64,000 nt of DNA from assembly GCF_009830945.1 (NCBI RefSeq), contig NZ_VWVV01000036.1, positions 1 to 64,000 of the forward strand. Reading direction: 5' to 3'. Source of the DNA: Nocardiopsis sp. FR4 (GTDB lineage Bacteria; Actinomycetota; Actinomycetes; Streptosporangiales; Streptosporangiaceae). The notes beneath the pieces were generated by a model. That model was not told the origin of the DNA, did no database searches, and saw nothing but the letters and a program-made list of their open reading frames with translations. This document shows positions 18,326 through 25,852 of the stretch, in pieces (within the stretch, counting starts at the first letter, position 1; each line of letters begins with the position of its first letter). Both the position numbers and the translations under genes were made by a program.

Positions 18326-19330
18326 TCAGCCCTCCAGGGTCTCCTGGATCAGCGGGACCAGCTCGTCCAGCACGTGGGAGACGCCCAGGGCCGAACCGCT
18401 GGAGAAGGCGTTGGCCAGCTCCAGGTCGTCCACGATGATCAGACGCCCGTCCTTGGCGGAGGGGATGCCCTGGAGCACCGGGTCCTCGCGCAGGAAGTCC
18501 GCGGTGTCCCCGAGCGGGAACATGACCGTCAGGTCGGCGTCCATGACCTCCAGCCGCTCGGGGCTCAGGTCGATGTAGAAGGTGTCCCCGGCCATCTCCA
18601 GGACCTCGGGCTCGTACTGGAAGCCCAGCTCCTGGAGCAGGTCCACACGGGTGTCACCGGGTACGTAGGCGCCGTACTGGCCGTCGAAGTAGGCGCCCAC
18701 GGCGATGGTCTTGTCGGCGAAGCCGGGGTTGTCCTCGCGGATCCGGGCGAAGCGGTCCTCCAGCTCCCGGATGATCTCCTCGCCGCGCTCCTGCTCGTTG
18801 AAGACCTGGGCGACCTGACGGGTCTGCTGCTGCCAGGTGGTGCCGTAGGTGACCTCCACGCCGGGCGGGGGGCCGACCACCGGGGCCACCGGCGCGAGCA
18901 GGTCGTGGCGCTCCTGGCTGTTGTCGGAGCGGGTGTCGAGGATGACGTCGGGGTTCAGCGAGGCGATGGCCTCCAGGTTGGGCTCCATGGTGCCCACCTC
19001 GGTCGGCTCCTCGTCGAACAGGTCCGAGGCCCAGGGGCCCACGCCCGTGCCGCCGTAGGCCTGCCAGTCGGCCACGCCCACCGGCTGCACGCCCAGGGCG
19101 AGCGCGGTCTCGGCGTCGGACCAGCCCAGGGCGACGACGTTGACGGGCCGGTCCTCGATCTCCACGTCGCCGAAGAGTGTCTCGACGGTGACCGGGTAGC
19201 CCTCGGCGGTCCCGCCGCCCGCCTCGTCCGCACCCGGGTCGGAGGCCGGGCCGCCGCAGGCGGCGAGCAGCAGGAGGGAGAGCGCGCCGGCGGCGATCGA
19301 GCCGCCGCGGGTCAGCGGACCGCGGTTCAT
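18326..19330 (-). CDS. Iron-siderophore ABC transporter substrate-binding lipoprotein
   Basis: 334 residues. Lipoprotein signal with lipobox LLAAC (residues 21-25), then the class III (FepB/FhuD-like) binding fold: VEIEDRPVNVVALGWSDAET, LNPDVILDTRSDN, and a long interdomain helix. It should catch a ferri-siderophore at the outer face of the membrane. No FecCD-type permease is next to it. The nearest transporter is the exporter-fold ABC pair at 20576-24194. A palindromic iron box lies 28 bases upstream, so iron repression is expected. Confidence 0.9.
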   Translation of the reverse strand: MNRGPLTRGGSIAAGALSLLLLAACGGPASDPGADEAGGGTAEGYPVTVETLFGDVEIEDRPVNVVALGWSDAETALALGVQPVGVADWQAYGGTGVGPWASDLFDEEPTEVGTMEPNLEAIASLNPDVILDTRSDNSQERHDLLAPVAPVVGPPPGVEVTYGTTWQQQTRQVAQVFNEQERGEEIIRELEDRFARIREDNPGFADKTIAVGAYFDGQYGAYVPGDTRVDLLQELGFQYEPEVLEMAGDTFYIDLSPERLEVMDADLTVMFPLGDTADFLREDPVLQGIPSAKDGRLIIVDDLELANAFSSGSALGVSHVLDELVPLIQETLEG

Positions 19331-19357
19331 GGGGCCTCATTCGGTCGGAAGGATCAG

Positions 19358-19373
19358 CTTAGCCTTGCCTAAG
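19358..19373. promoter_or_regulatory. Iron box (IdeR/DmdR1-type operator)
   Basis: CTTAGCCTTGCCTAAG, with CTTAG/CTAAG arms around six bases, resembles the actinobacterial iron-repressor consensus TTAGGTTAGGCTAACCTAA. It lies 28 bases upstream of the substrate-binding protein start on the - strand. Confidence 0.75.
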
Positions 19374-19544
19374 CAAAGGACATGGTGGACGAAAGGGACG
19401 TTGCTCCGCAAGCGCGCCCAACGTTGGCGGAGATGACCGCACGGTGACCGGGGTGCGCGGGACCCGGGCTTCGCCGCGCTTCTCCTTTCGCCGTCGTGGC
19501 CGGCGAGGACCCGGTGGTGGCGATCCTCACACCCGGCCGGAGGG

Positions 19545-20345
19545 TCAGGGGTAGGCCTGCACGCCGTGGCGCCAGTAGCCGATGAAGGTGATGTCGTCCT
19601 TGGGGACGGCGTGGTCGCGGACGAGGGTGCGGCGTAGTCCGGTGGGCAGGGCGTTCTCTCCGGCGAGGAAGCAGTAGGGGCGGCCCGGGGGGAGTGGGGT
19701 GGTGCTGACGGTGTGTAGGGCGAGTCGTCCGGGGATGGTGTGGGGGTCGGTGCGGGGGAGCCAGTGCACCTGGACTCCGGGTGGTGTGTGCAGGTCGCGG
19801 ATGTCGTCGGGGGTGGGGATTTCGAGGTAGGCGTGGCCTTCCAGGTCGGGTGGGGCCTGTTCGAGGATGGCGGCGATGGCGGGCAGGGCGCTTTCGTCGC
19901 CGGCCAGCAGGTGCCAGTCCACCCCCTCGGGCGGCAGGTAGTAGATCCCCTCCGGGTACAGGCCGAGCTCGTCGCCCTCGCGGGCGCCCAGCGCCCAGGC
20001 CGAGGCCGGGCCCTCCTCGCCGTGGTCCACGAACTCGATGTCCAGCTCCAGCGCCCCGGGGTCGAAGCGGCGCACGGTGTAGTTGCGCACGTGGGGCCGC
20101 CGCTCGTCGGGCATGGCGCGGAACTCCTCCACCCACCCGTCCTGGTCGGTCGCGACGGGCATGTGCAGCCGGTCCTGCCCGGGGCGGGCGAAGAGGATCC
20201 GCGTGCACTGGTCCAACCCGAGGAACTCGAACCCGCCCAGCTCGGGTCCGGTGAGCGTCACGGTCAGGAAGCTCTCGGTGGTGCGCTCGGTACGCGCCAC
20301 CCTGGTCCGGATCATGCCGCGTCGGCTCGGATGCCTGATGCGCAA
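19545..20345 (-). CDS. Siderophore-interacting protein (FAD-dependent ferric-siderophore reductase), SIP1
   Basis: 266-residue member of the ViuB/SIP family that reduces ferric siderophores in the cytoplasm. FAD-binding NYTVRRFDPGALELDIEFVD, then the NAD(P)H half GDESALPAIAAILE and RPYCFLAGENALPTGLRR. The C-terminus FIGYWRHGVQAYP is complete. TTG at 20345 aligns with the GTG start of the second SIP gene and has GGGGAAG upstream. ATG 20315 is the alternative. Bases 19563-19943 are identical to 24979-25359 in SIP2. An iron box is 65 bases upstream, shared with the divergent ABC genes. Confidence 0.92.
   Translation of the reverse strand: MRIRHPSRRGMIRTRVARTERTTESFLTVTLTGPELGGFEFLGLDQCTRILFARPGQDRLHMPVATDQDGWVEEFRAMPDERRPHVRNYTVRRFDPGALELDIEFVDHGEEGPASAWALGAREGDELGLYPEGIYYLPPEGVDWHLLAGDESALPAIAAILEQAPPDLEGHAYLEIPTPDDIRDLHTPPGVQVHWLPRTDPHTIPGRLALHTVSTTPLPPGRPYCFLAGENALPTGLRRTLVRDHAVPKDDITFIGYWRHGVQAYP
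19563..19943. repeat. 381-bp block identical to 24979-25359 (copy 1)
   Basis: Every base matches the second copy at a constant offset of 5,416 bases. It covers the C-terminal half of SIP1. A second identical block of 90 bases (19993-20082 versus 25409-25498) follows at the same offset, with a diverged stretch between them. Codons in the block (CTA, CGA, CCA, GGA) are less G/C-biased than in the flanks. Confidence 0.95.
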
Positions 20346-20409
20346 GGCGCTTCCCCTTCGGTCTGCGGTCGTCGGCGGCTCGGGCGGAGGTGTACACCCC
20401 GGACCGGGA

Positions 20410-20425
20410 AGGTTAGCCTAACCAA
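20410..20425. promoter_or_regulatory. Iron box between SIP1 and the ABC transporter genes
   Basis: AGGTTAGCCTAACCAA, holding the perfect 13-base palindrome GGTTAGCCTAACC (20411-20423), the core of the IdeR/DmdR iron box. The same 16 bases recur at 25800-25815. It lies in the divergent 230-base region and could control both SIP1 and the ABC pair. Confidence 0.82.
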
Positions 20426-20575
20426 GGTTGGCGTATTCGGGTAGTTCGGGGTGGATGCGGGACATCGCGTACCGAACGGGGCACTAGCCTGGCCCGGGCA
20501 CGAAACGGCGGGGAAGGGACACCGGATGAGACGTCTGTGCGGGGCCGCGCGCCCCAGGCCGAGGGGACGTGCCGC

Positions 20576-22339
20576 GTGAGCGCACTGACCACCGGAACCC
20601 CCGTGGCGGAAGCCGTCCGAACCCCCGCCGAGCCCCCCGCCGCCCCCGCCACCGTGCGCGCGCTGGGCGGGCGCACCCTGCGCCGCAACCGCGCGCACGT
20701 GCTCGCCGGTGTGGTGCTGCTGTCCCTGCACCAGGCGGCCGAGGCCCTGGTGCCCGTCGCCATCGGCCTGACCATCGACTGGGCCGTCGTCCCCGGGGAC
20801 GTGCGCGCCCTGGCGGTGTGCGTGGCGGGCACGGCCGTCCTCTTCACCGTCCTGGCCACGGCCTACCGGACCGGGGCCCGCTTCACCCTGCGCGCCGTGG
20901 AGAACGAGGCCCACCTTCTGCGCGTGGAGGCCGCCCGCAGGGCCCTGGACCCCCGCGGCGAGCGCAGCGGGCTGCGCGCGGGCGAGGTGCTGTCGGTGGC
21001 CACCTCCGACGCCGAACAGGCCGCTCAGTACGTGCGCGCCTGGTCCTCGGCGATCGCGGTGGCGGTCGCCATCATCGTCACCACCGTCGCCCTGCTGGCC
21101 GTGGACGTCCCCCTCGGCCTCGGCGTGCTCGTCGGCGTCCCCCTGCTGATGCTCCTGCTGCGCTTCCCCGCCGCGCGCATCACCCGGCGCAGCGAGGCCA
21201 AGCAGGCCACCGCGGCCGGGGCCACGGCCCTGGCCACCGACCTGGTCAGCGGCCTGCGCGTGCTGATGGGCATCAACGCCCGGCACAACGCCGCGAACCG
21301 CTACCGCGAGGCCAGCACCCGAGCCCTGGAGGCCTCGGTCGGCGCCGCCGCCAGCAACGGCCTCTACCGGGGTCTGGTCACCGCCGCCAGCGCCGTCTTC
21401 CTCGCCTGCGTGGCGGGCACCGCCGGGTGGATGGCGCTCAACGGACGCCTGAGCGTCGGCGAACTCGTCATCGTCGTCGGCCTGGCCCAGTTCCTCGCCG
21501 AACCCGTCCAGGCCCTGGGCATGGTCGGCCAGCTGTTCGCCACCGCCCGCGCCTCCGCCCGGCGGCTGGTGCGCCTGCTCAACGCCCCCGACGCCGTGAC
21601 CCCGGGGAACCGCTCCTGCGGGGAGGAACCGCTCGTGGCCCTGACCGGGGTCGGCTACCGCACCCTGCGCGACGTCGACCTGGAACTGGCCCCGGGCGAG
21701 CTGGTGGGCGTGGTCACCACCGATCCCCGCGACGCCGAGGCCCTGCTGGAACTGCTCTCCGGCCGGGCCGAGCCCGAGGAGGTGCGCGGCACCGTCACCG
21801 TGGGCGGGGTCCCCGTCCACGAGCTGGGCCTGGACGCCCTGCGCGGCGCGGTCCTGGTGGAGGAGCACGGCGCGGCCCTGTTCGAGGGAAGCCTGCGCTC
21901 CAACCTGGCCGTCGGCACCGACGCGGGCGAGCCCCGCCTGCTGGAGGCCCTGCGCTCTGCCGCCGCCGAGGACCTGGTCAGCGGCCACTCCCAGGGGCTG
22001 GACCGCCCGATCGCCGACCGCGCCGCCAACCTGTCCGGGGGCCAGCGCCAGCGCGTGGCCCTGGCCCGCGCCCTGGCCGCAGACCCGCCGGTGCTCGTAC
22101 TGCACGACCCCACCACCGCCGTGGACGCGGTCACCGAGGAGGCCATCGCCCGGGGCGTGGCCGCCGCCCGCGCGGGTACCGTTCCGGCCCGGGCGACCCT
22201 GGTCGTGGCCAACAGCCCCGCGCTGCTGGCCCGCGCCGACCGCGTGGTCGTCCTGGTCCGGGGCCGGGTCCGCCGCACCGGGACCCACGCCCGCCTGGTC
22301 GAGGAGGACCAGGCCTACGGCGAGGCGGTGCTGCGGTGA
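20576..22339 (+). CDS. ABC transporter permease/ATPase, subunit with degenerate Walker motifs (IrtA/IrtB-like half)
   Basis: 587 residues: six-helix type IV (exporter-fold) membrane domain, then a nucleotide-binding domain. The signature LSGGQRQR is perfect. The P-loop is lost (GELVGVVTTDPRDAEALL in place of GxxGxGKST), and Walker B reads LVLHDPTTAVD, with the usual Asp-Glu changed to His-Asp. This subunit can therefore only provide the signature half of an ATP site. GTG 20576 behind GAGGGG was preferred, with GTG 20537 as an in-frame alternative. The iron box upstream and flanking SIP genes suggest siderophore transport, perhaps import as for mycobacterial IrtAB. Export is also possible. Confidence 0.88.
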   Translation: MSALTTGTPVAEAVRTPAEPPAAPATVRALGGRTLRRNRAHVLAGVVLLSLHQAAEALVPVAIGLTIDWAVVPGDVRALAVCVAGTAVLFTVLATAYRTGARFTLRAVENEAHLLRVEAARRALDPRGERSGLRAGEVLSVATSDAEQAAQYVRAWSSAIAVAVAIIVTTVALLAVDVPLGLGVLVGVPLLMLLLRFPAARITRRSEAKQATAAGATALATDLVSGLRVLMGINARHNAANRYREASTRALEASVGAAASNGLYRGLVTAASAVFLACVAGTAGWMALNGRLSVGELVIVVGLAQFLAEPVQALGMVGQLFATARASARRLVRLLNAPDAVTPGNRSCGEEPLVALTGVGYRTLRDVDLELAPGELVGVVTTDPRDAEALLELLSGRAEPEEVRGTVTVGGVPVHELGLDALRGAVLVEEHGAALFEGSLRSNLAVGTDAGEPRLLEALRSAAAEDLVSGHSQGLDRPIADRAANLSGGQRQRVALARALAADPPVLVLHDPTTAVDAVTEEAIARGVAAARAGTVPARATLVVANSPALLARADRVVVLVRGRVRRTGTHARLVEEDQAYGEAVLR

Positions 22340-22391
22340 CCTCCCCCGCCTCCGGCCGCCCCCGCACACCCGCCACCCCGAAGGGCCGCCC

Positions 22392-24194
22392 ATGAGCACG
22401 TCGGCGGACACGTCCGCGCCGGCGCACGGCGAACTGCTCCCCACCGCCTCCGCCCGCCGCACCTGGAGCGTGCTCGGCGGGGCGGTGCGCCGCACCGGCT
22501 GGCACACCCCGCTGGCCCTGGCCACCGTGCTCGCGGGCAGCGCCGCCGGGCTGGTCGCCCCCTGGCTGCTGGGGCGGATGGTGGACGAGGTCTCGGCCGG
22601 CGGCGGCCTGGACGCGGTCCTGGCCCCGGCCGCGGTGATCGCGGTCGCGGGCGTGCTCGGCGGCCTGCTCACGGGGCTGGGCGGCTGGCTGGTCAGCCGG
22701 GTCGGCGAGACCGTCCTGGCCCGCCTGCGCGAACGCGTCATGGACCGGGTGCTGCGCATGCCCGCCGCCCGCCTGGAACGGGTCCGGATCGGCGACCTGC
22801 TCTCCCGGGTTGGCGACGACGTCGCGGTGGTCACCGCGAGCATCGCCCGCAACGGCCCCGAGGTGGTCGTGGCCCTGGCCACCGTGGTGCTCACCGGCGC
22901 GGGCATGACCGCCCTGGACTGGCGACTGGGCCTGGCCGGGATGCTCTCCCTGCCGGTGTACGCCCTGGCGGTGCGCTGGTACCTGCCGCGCTCGGGCCCC
23001 TACTACGCCCGCGAGCGGGTCGCCATGGGCGAGCGCTCGCACGCCATGATGGGCGCCCTGCGCGGCCGCGGCACCGTGCGCGCCTACCGGCTGGAGGACG
23101 AGCACGCCGGGCGCGTGGCCGAGCGCTCCCGCGAGGCCATGGACATCACGGTCGCGGTCTTCCGGCTGTTCACCCGGTTCGGTTCGCGCCTGAACGCCGC
23201 CGAGTGCGTGGGGCTGACCTCCGTGCTGGTCGTCGGGTTCTGGCTGGTGCGCGGCGACCTGGCCACGGTCGGCATGGTCACCGCCGCCGCGCTGTACTTC
23301 CACCGCCTGTTCGGGCCGCTGATCTTCCTGGTCATGAACTTCAACGAGGTCCAGTCGGCCGGGGCGAGCCTGGCCCGCCTGGCCGGGGTGGCCGACCTTC
23401 CTGAGGAGCCCGACGCGGGCGCCGGGGAGGGGCCCGCGGACTCCTCGGTGCGGGTGGAGTCGGTCAGCCACTCCTACGGCACCGGCGCCCCGCCCGCCCT
23501 GGACGGGGTCTCGCTCACCGTCGCCCCGGGCGAGCGCGTGGCCCTGGTCGGGGCCAGCGGCGCGGGCAAGACCACCCTGGCCGCGCTGGTCAGCGGTCTG
23601 CGCGCGCCCACCTCCGGCACCGTGTACCTGGGCGGGATCCCCCTGGACGAGCTCGGAGAGCGCCGGGTGCGCGAACACGTCTTCCTCGTCAGCCAGGAGA
23701 CCCACGTGTTCGCCGGACCGCTGCTGGAGGACCTGCGCCTGGCCCGCGCCGGAGCCACCCCCGCCGAGGCGGAGGCCGCCCTGGAGACGGTCGGCGCCCT
23801 GGAGTGGGTGCGTGCCCTGCCCGAGGGGCTGGACACGGTGGTCGGCGAGGGCGGGCACGCCCTGACCGCCGAGCAGGCCCAGCACCTGGCCCTGGCCCGC
23901 CTGGTGCTGGCCGACCCGGACGTGGCGGTGCTGGACGAGGCCACCGCCGAGGCGGGCAGTTCGGGGGCCCGGAACCTGGAGCGGGCCGCCGCCGCGGCCA
24001 CCGCCGGACGCACCACCCTGGTGGTGGCGCACCGGCTGACCCAGGCCCAGACCGCGGACCGCGTGGTGGTCATGGACCGCGGCCGGATCGTGGAGCAGGG
24101 CGCGCACGCCGACCTGGTGGCCGCCGACGGCCGCTACGCCGCCCTGTGGCGCAGCTGGCAGGGGGGTGTTGACCAGGGAGAACGCGTGTGCTGA
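22392..24194 (+). CDS. ABC transporter permease/ATPase, partner subunit with intact Walker A/B but altered signature
   Basis: 600 residues with the same type IV layout. Walker A (GASGAGKTT) and Walker B (VAVLDEAT) are intact, while the signature has become LTAEQAQHLALAR instead of LSGGQ. It complements the preceding subunit exactly: its P-loop with the partner's LSGGQ makes one canonical site, and the other site is fully degenerate. ATG at 22392 follows the stop of its partner by 52 bases. The membrane part includes the coupling segment MMGALRGRGTVRAYRLEDEH. An obligate heterodimer is expected. Confidence 0.9.
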   Translation: MSTSADTSAPAHGELLPTASARRTWSVLGGAVRRTGWHTPLALATVLAGSAAGLVAPWLLGRMVDEVSAGGGLDAVLAPAAVIAVAGVLGGLLTGLGGWLVSRVGETVLARLRERVMDRVLRMPAARLERVRIGDLLSRVGDDVAVVTASIARNGPEVVVALATVVLTGAGMTALDWRLGLAGMLSLPVYALAVRWYLPRSGPYYARERVAMGERSHAMMGALRGRGTVRAYRLEDEHAGRVAERSREAMDITVAVFRLFTRFGSRLNAAECVGLTSVLVVGFWLVRGDLATVGMVTAAALYFHRLFGPLIFLVMNFNEVQSAGASLARLAGVADLPEEPDAGAGEGPADSSVRVESVSHSYGTGAPPALDGVSLTVAPGERVALVGASGAGKTTLAALVSGLRAPTSGTVYLGGIPLDELGERRVREHVFLVSQETHVFAGPLLEDLRLARAGATPAEAEAALETVGALEWVRALPEGLDTVVGEGGHALTAEQAQHLALARLVLADPDVAVLDEATAEAGSSGARNLERAAAAATAGRTTLVVAHRLTQAQTADRVVVMDRGRIVEQGAHADLVAADGRYAALWRSWQGGVDQGERVC

Positions 24195-24314
24195 GGTTCG
24201 GGGGGCCGGTGCCCGGAGCCGGTCAATTCCGGGTTGGCTTTCGGCCAAGGATCACTGTGTCGGGCAACCTTTCCGGGGTGTGTGCCGGAGTGTTTCTGCC
24301 GTAGGAACACCCGC

Positions 24315-24332
24315 GGCCCCCGCCCGGGGGCC
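24315..24332. terminator. Possible hairpin downstream of the ABC pair
   Basis: GGCCCCCG (24315-24322) pairs with CGGGGGCC (24325-24332) around a two-base loop, in the 232-base gap between the ABC pair and the secreted-protein gene. It could end the ABC transcript. No T-run follows. Confidence 0.35.
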
Positions 24333-24426
24333 CGCAGGCCGGCACCGCCGTCGCGCGTGTGGTCCCACCCCGAGAACCCGCTCCCGGGGGAGGCGTCTGC
24401 GCAGGGTGCACGCAGCCAGGAGGAAC

Positions 24427-24948
24427 ATGATGTCGCTAGCCCCCACCCGAATGGCCGCCGCCGCGCTGGCCGGGACGGTACTGGCGGTGCTCGCACCGGT
24501 GGGCGCGCACGCGGACGAGTACGCGCACAAGGAGCTGGCCTCGGTGAAGAGGTACCTGTCCGAGTACGAGGACGAGGAGCGGGCGATCGCCGACGGCTAC
24601 GCGCGGACCGACGAGTGCGTGGAGAGCCCCGAGGGCGTGATGGGCTACCACTACGTCGACATGGACCTGATCGACCGCGAGCTCGACGCGCGCAGGCCCG
24701 AGGCGCTGGTCTACCAGCCCGACGGCTACGGCGGCCGCGAGCTCGTCGCGGCGGAGTACATCTACGTGGACGAGGACCAGGACGTCTCGACCGACGACGA
24801 CCGGCCCTCCCTCTTCGGGCAGCCCTTCGACGGGCCCAACGAGCCCCAGACCGAGGGCCTGCCGGTCAACTACACCCTGCACGTGTGGTTCTGGCAGAAG
24901 AACCCGGACGGTCTCTTCGCCGCCTGGAACCGGGCGGGCACCTGCTGA
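24427..24948 (+). CDS. Secreted protein of unknown function
   Basis: 173 residues, with a Sec signal peptide (hydrophobic AAAALAGTVLAVLAPVGAHA) and likely cleavage after AHA near residue 28. The mature part is strongly acidic. It has a mid-protein Cys (TDECVES) and a C-terminal Cys (RAGTC), which could form a disulfide. Motifs VMGYHYVDMDLIDRELD, RRPEALVYQP and LVAAEYIYVDED recall conserved secreted hypothetical proteins of soil bacteria. AGGAGG lies 3 bases before ATG 24427 and 6 before ATG 24430, so the second may be the true start. It lies among iron genes, but no iron box is seen in front of it. It overlaps the run-on frame of SIP2 on the other strand. Confidence 0.8.
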   Translation: MMSLAPTRMAAAALAGTVLAVLAPVGAHADEYAHKELASVKRYLSEYEDEERAIADGYARTDECVESPEGVMGYHYVDMDLIDRELDARRPEALVYQPDGYGGRELVAAEYIYVDEDQDVSTDDDRPSLFGQPFDGPNEPQTEGLPVNYTLHVWFWQKNPDGLFAAWNRAGTC

Positions 24949-25758
24949 GCCGCGCACCCGGGCGCTGATCCCGGCGGTGCCGTGGCGCCAGTAGCCGATG
25001 AAGGTGATGTCGTCCTTGGGGACGGCGTGGTCGCGGACGAGGGTGCGGCGTAGTCCGGTGGGCAGGGCGTTCTCTCCGGCGAGGAAGCAGTAGGGGCGGC
25101 CCGGGGGGAGTGGGGTGGTGCTGACGGTGTGTAGGGCGAGTCGTCCGGGGATGGTGTGGGGGTCGGTGCGGGGGAGCCAGTGCACCTGGACTCCGGGTGG
25201 TGTGTGCAGGTCGCGGATGTCGTCGGGGGTGGGGATTTCGAGGTAGGCGTGGCCTTCCAGGTCGGGTGGGGCCTGTTCGAGGATGGCGGCGATGGCGGGC
25301 AGGGCGCTTTCGTCGCCGGCCAGCAGGTGCCAGTCCACCCCCTCGGGCGGCAGGTAGTACACGCTGTCGGCCAGCAGCCCCGCCTCGCCGCCGGGCACGG
25401 CGCGGTTGGCCCAGGCCGAGGCCGGGCCCTCCTCGCCGTGGTCCACGAACTCGATGTCCAGCTCCAGCGCCCCGGGGTCGAAGCGGCGCACGGTGTAGGC
25501 GCGCACGTGCGGCAGGCGGCTCGGCGGCATGGCGTGGAGTTCCTCCACCCAGCGCCTGTCGGCGGACCCGGGCATGTGCAGCCGGTCCTGGCCCCGGCGG
25601 GGCAGGAACAGGCGCACGAACTGGTCGCGGCCCAGGTGGGTGAAGTCGGCGAGCTCGGACCCGCCCAGGGTCACCGTGACGAAATGTTTGCTCAGGCGCT
25701 CGGTGCGCACCACGCGGGTACGGACCATCGCGCGGTGGCCGGGCTGTTCGATGCGCAC
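24436..25758 (-). CDS. Siderophore-interacting protein SIP2, stop codon lost (homology ends at 24979)
   Basis: Residues 1 to about 260 (25758-24979) are a SIP-family flavin reductase closely related to SIP1: AYTVRRFDPGALELDIEFVD, GDESALPAIAAILE, RPYCFLAGENALPTGLRR. Just after FIGYWRHG the match to SIP1 stops, and the last five codons and stop are missing. The frame stays open to 24436, adding about 180 low-complexity residues antisense to the secreted-protein gene. GTG 25758 has GGAGGG six bases upstream. The natural product is either an unusually long protein or a damaged gene. Bases 24979-25359 are identical to SIP1. An iron box lies 42 bases upstream. Confidence 0.8.
   Translation of the reverse strand: MRIEQPGHRAMVRTRVVRTERLSKHFVTVTLGGSELADFTHLGRDQFVRLFLPRRGQDRLHMPGSADRRWVEELHAMPPSRLPHVRAYTVRRFDPGALELDIEFVDHGEEGPASAWANRAVPGGEAGLLADSVYYLPPEGVDWHLLAGDESALPAIAAILEQAPPDLEGHAYLEIPTPDDIRDLHTPPGVQVHWLPRTDPHTIPGRLALHTVSTTPLPPGRPYCFLAGENALPTGLRRTLVRDHAVPKDDITFIGYWRHGTAGISARVRGSAGARPVPGGEETVRVLLPEPHVQGVVDRQALGLGLVGPVEGLPEEGGPVVVGRDVLVLVHVDVLRRDELAAAVAVGLVDQRLGPARVELAVDQVHVDVVVAHHALGALHALVGPRVAVGDRPLLVLVLGQVPLHRGQLLVRVLVRVRAHRCEHRQYRPGQRGGGHSGGG
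24979..25359. repeat. 381-bp block identical to 19563-19943 (copy 2)
   Basis: Second copy of the SIP C-terminal block. Its left border (24979) is exactly where SIP2 loses its homologous 3' end, so the border is likely the recombination endpoint. A further 90 identical bases lie at 25409-25498. Confidence 0.95.
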
Positions 25759-25799
25759 GGGAGCCCTCCGGTCGTGTGAGCGGAAACCTTCATTAAGTG

Positions 25800-25815
25800 A
25801 GGTTAGCCTAACCAA
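25800..25815. promoter_or_regulatory. Iron box upstream of SIP2
   Basis: AGGTTAGCCTAACCAA, identical to 20410-20425, with palindrome GGTTAGCCTAACC at 25801-25813. It lies 42 bases from the SIP2 start. The tetR stop (25853) is on the other side, so this site should serve SIP2 only. Confidence 0.82.
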
Positions 25816-25852
25816 ATCTTTTCGTCGACGCCGACGGCCGCCCGGTTCGGCG

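Noticed and set aside
25759-25815. SIP2 start further upstream
   Set aside because: It would place the start inside the iron box. GTG 25758 has GGAGGG at good distance and aligns with the SIP1 start.
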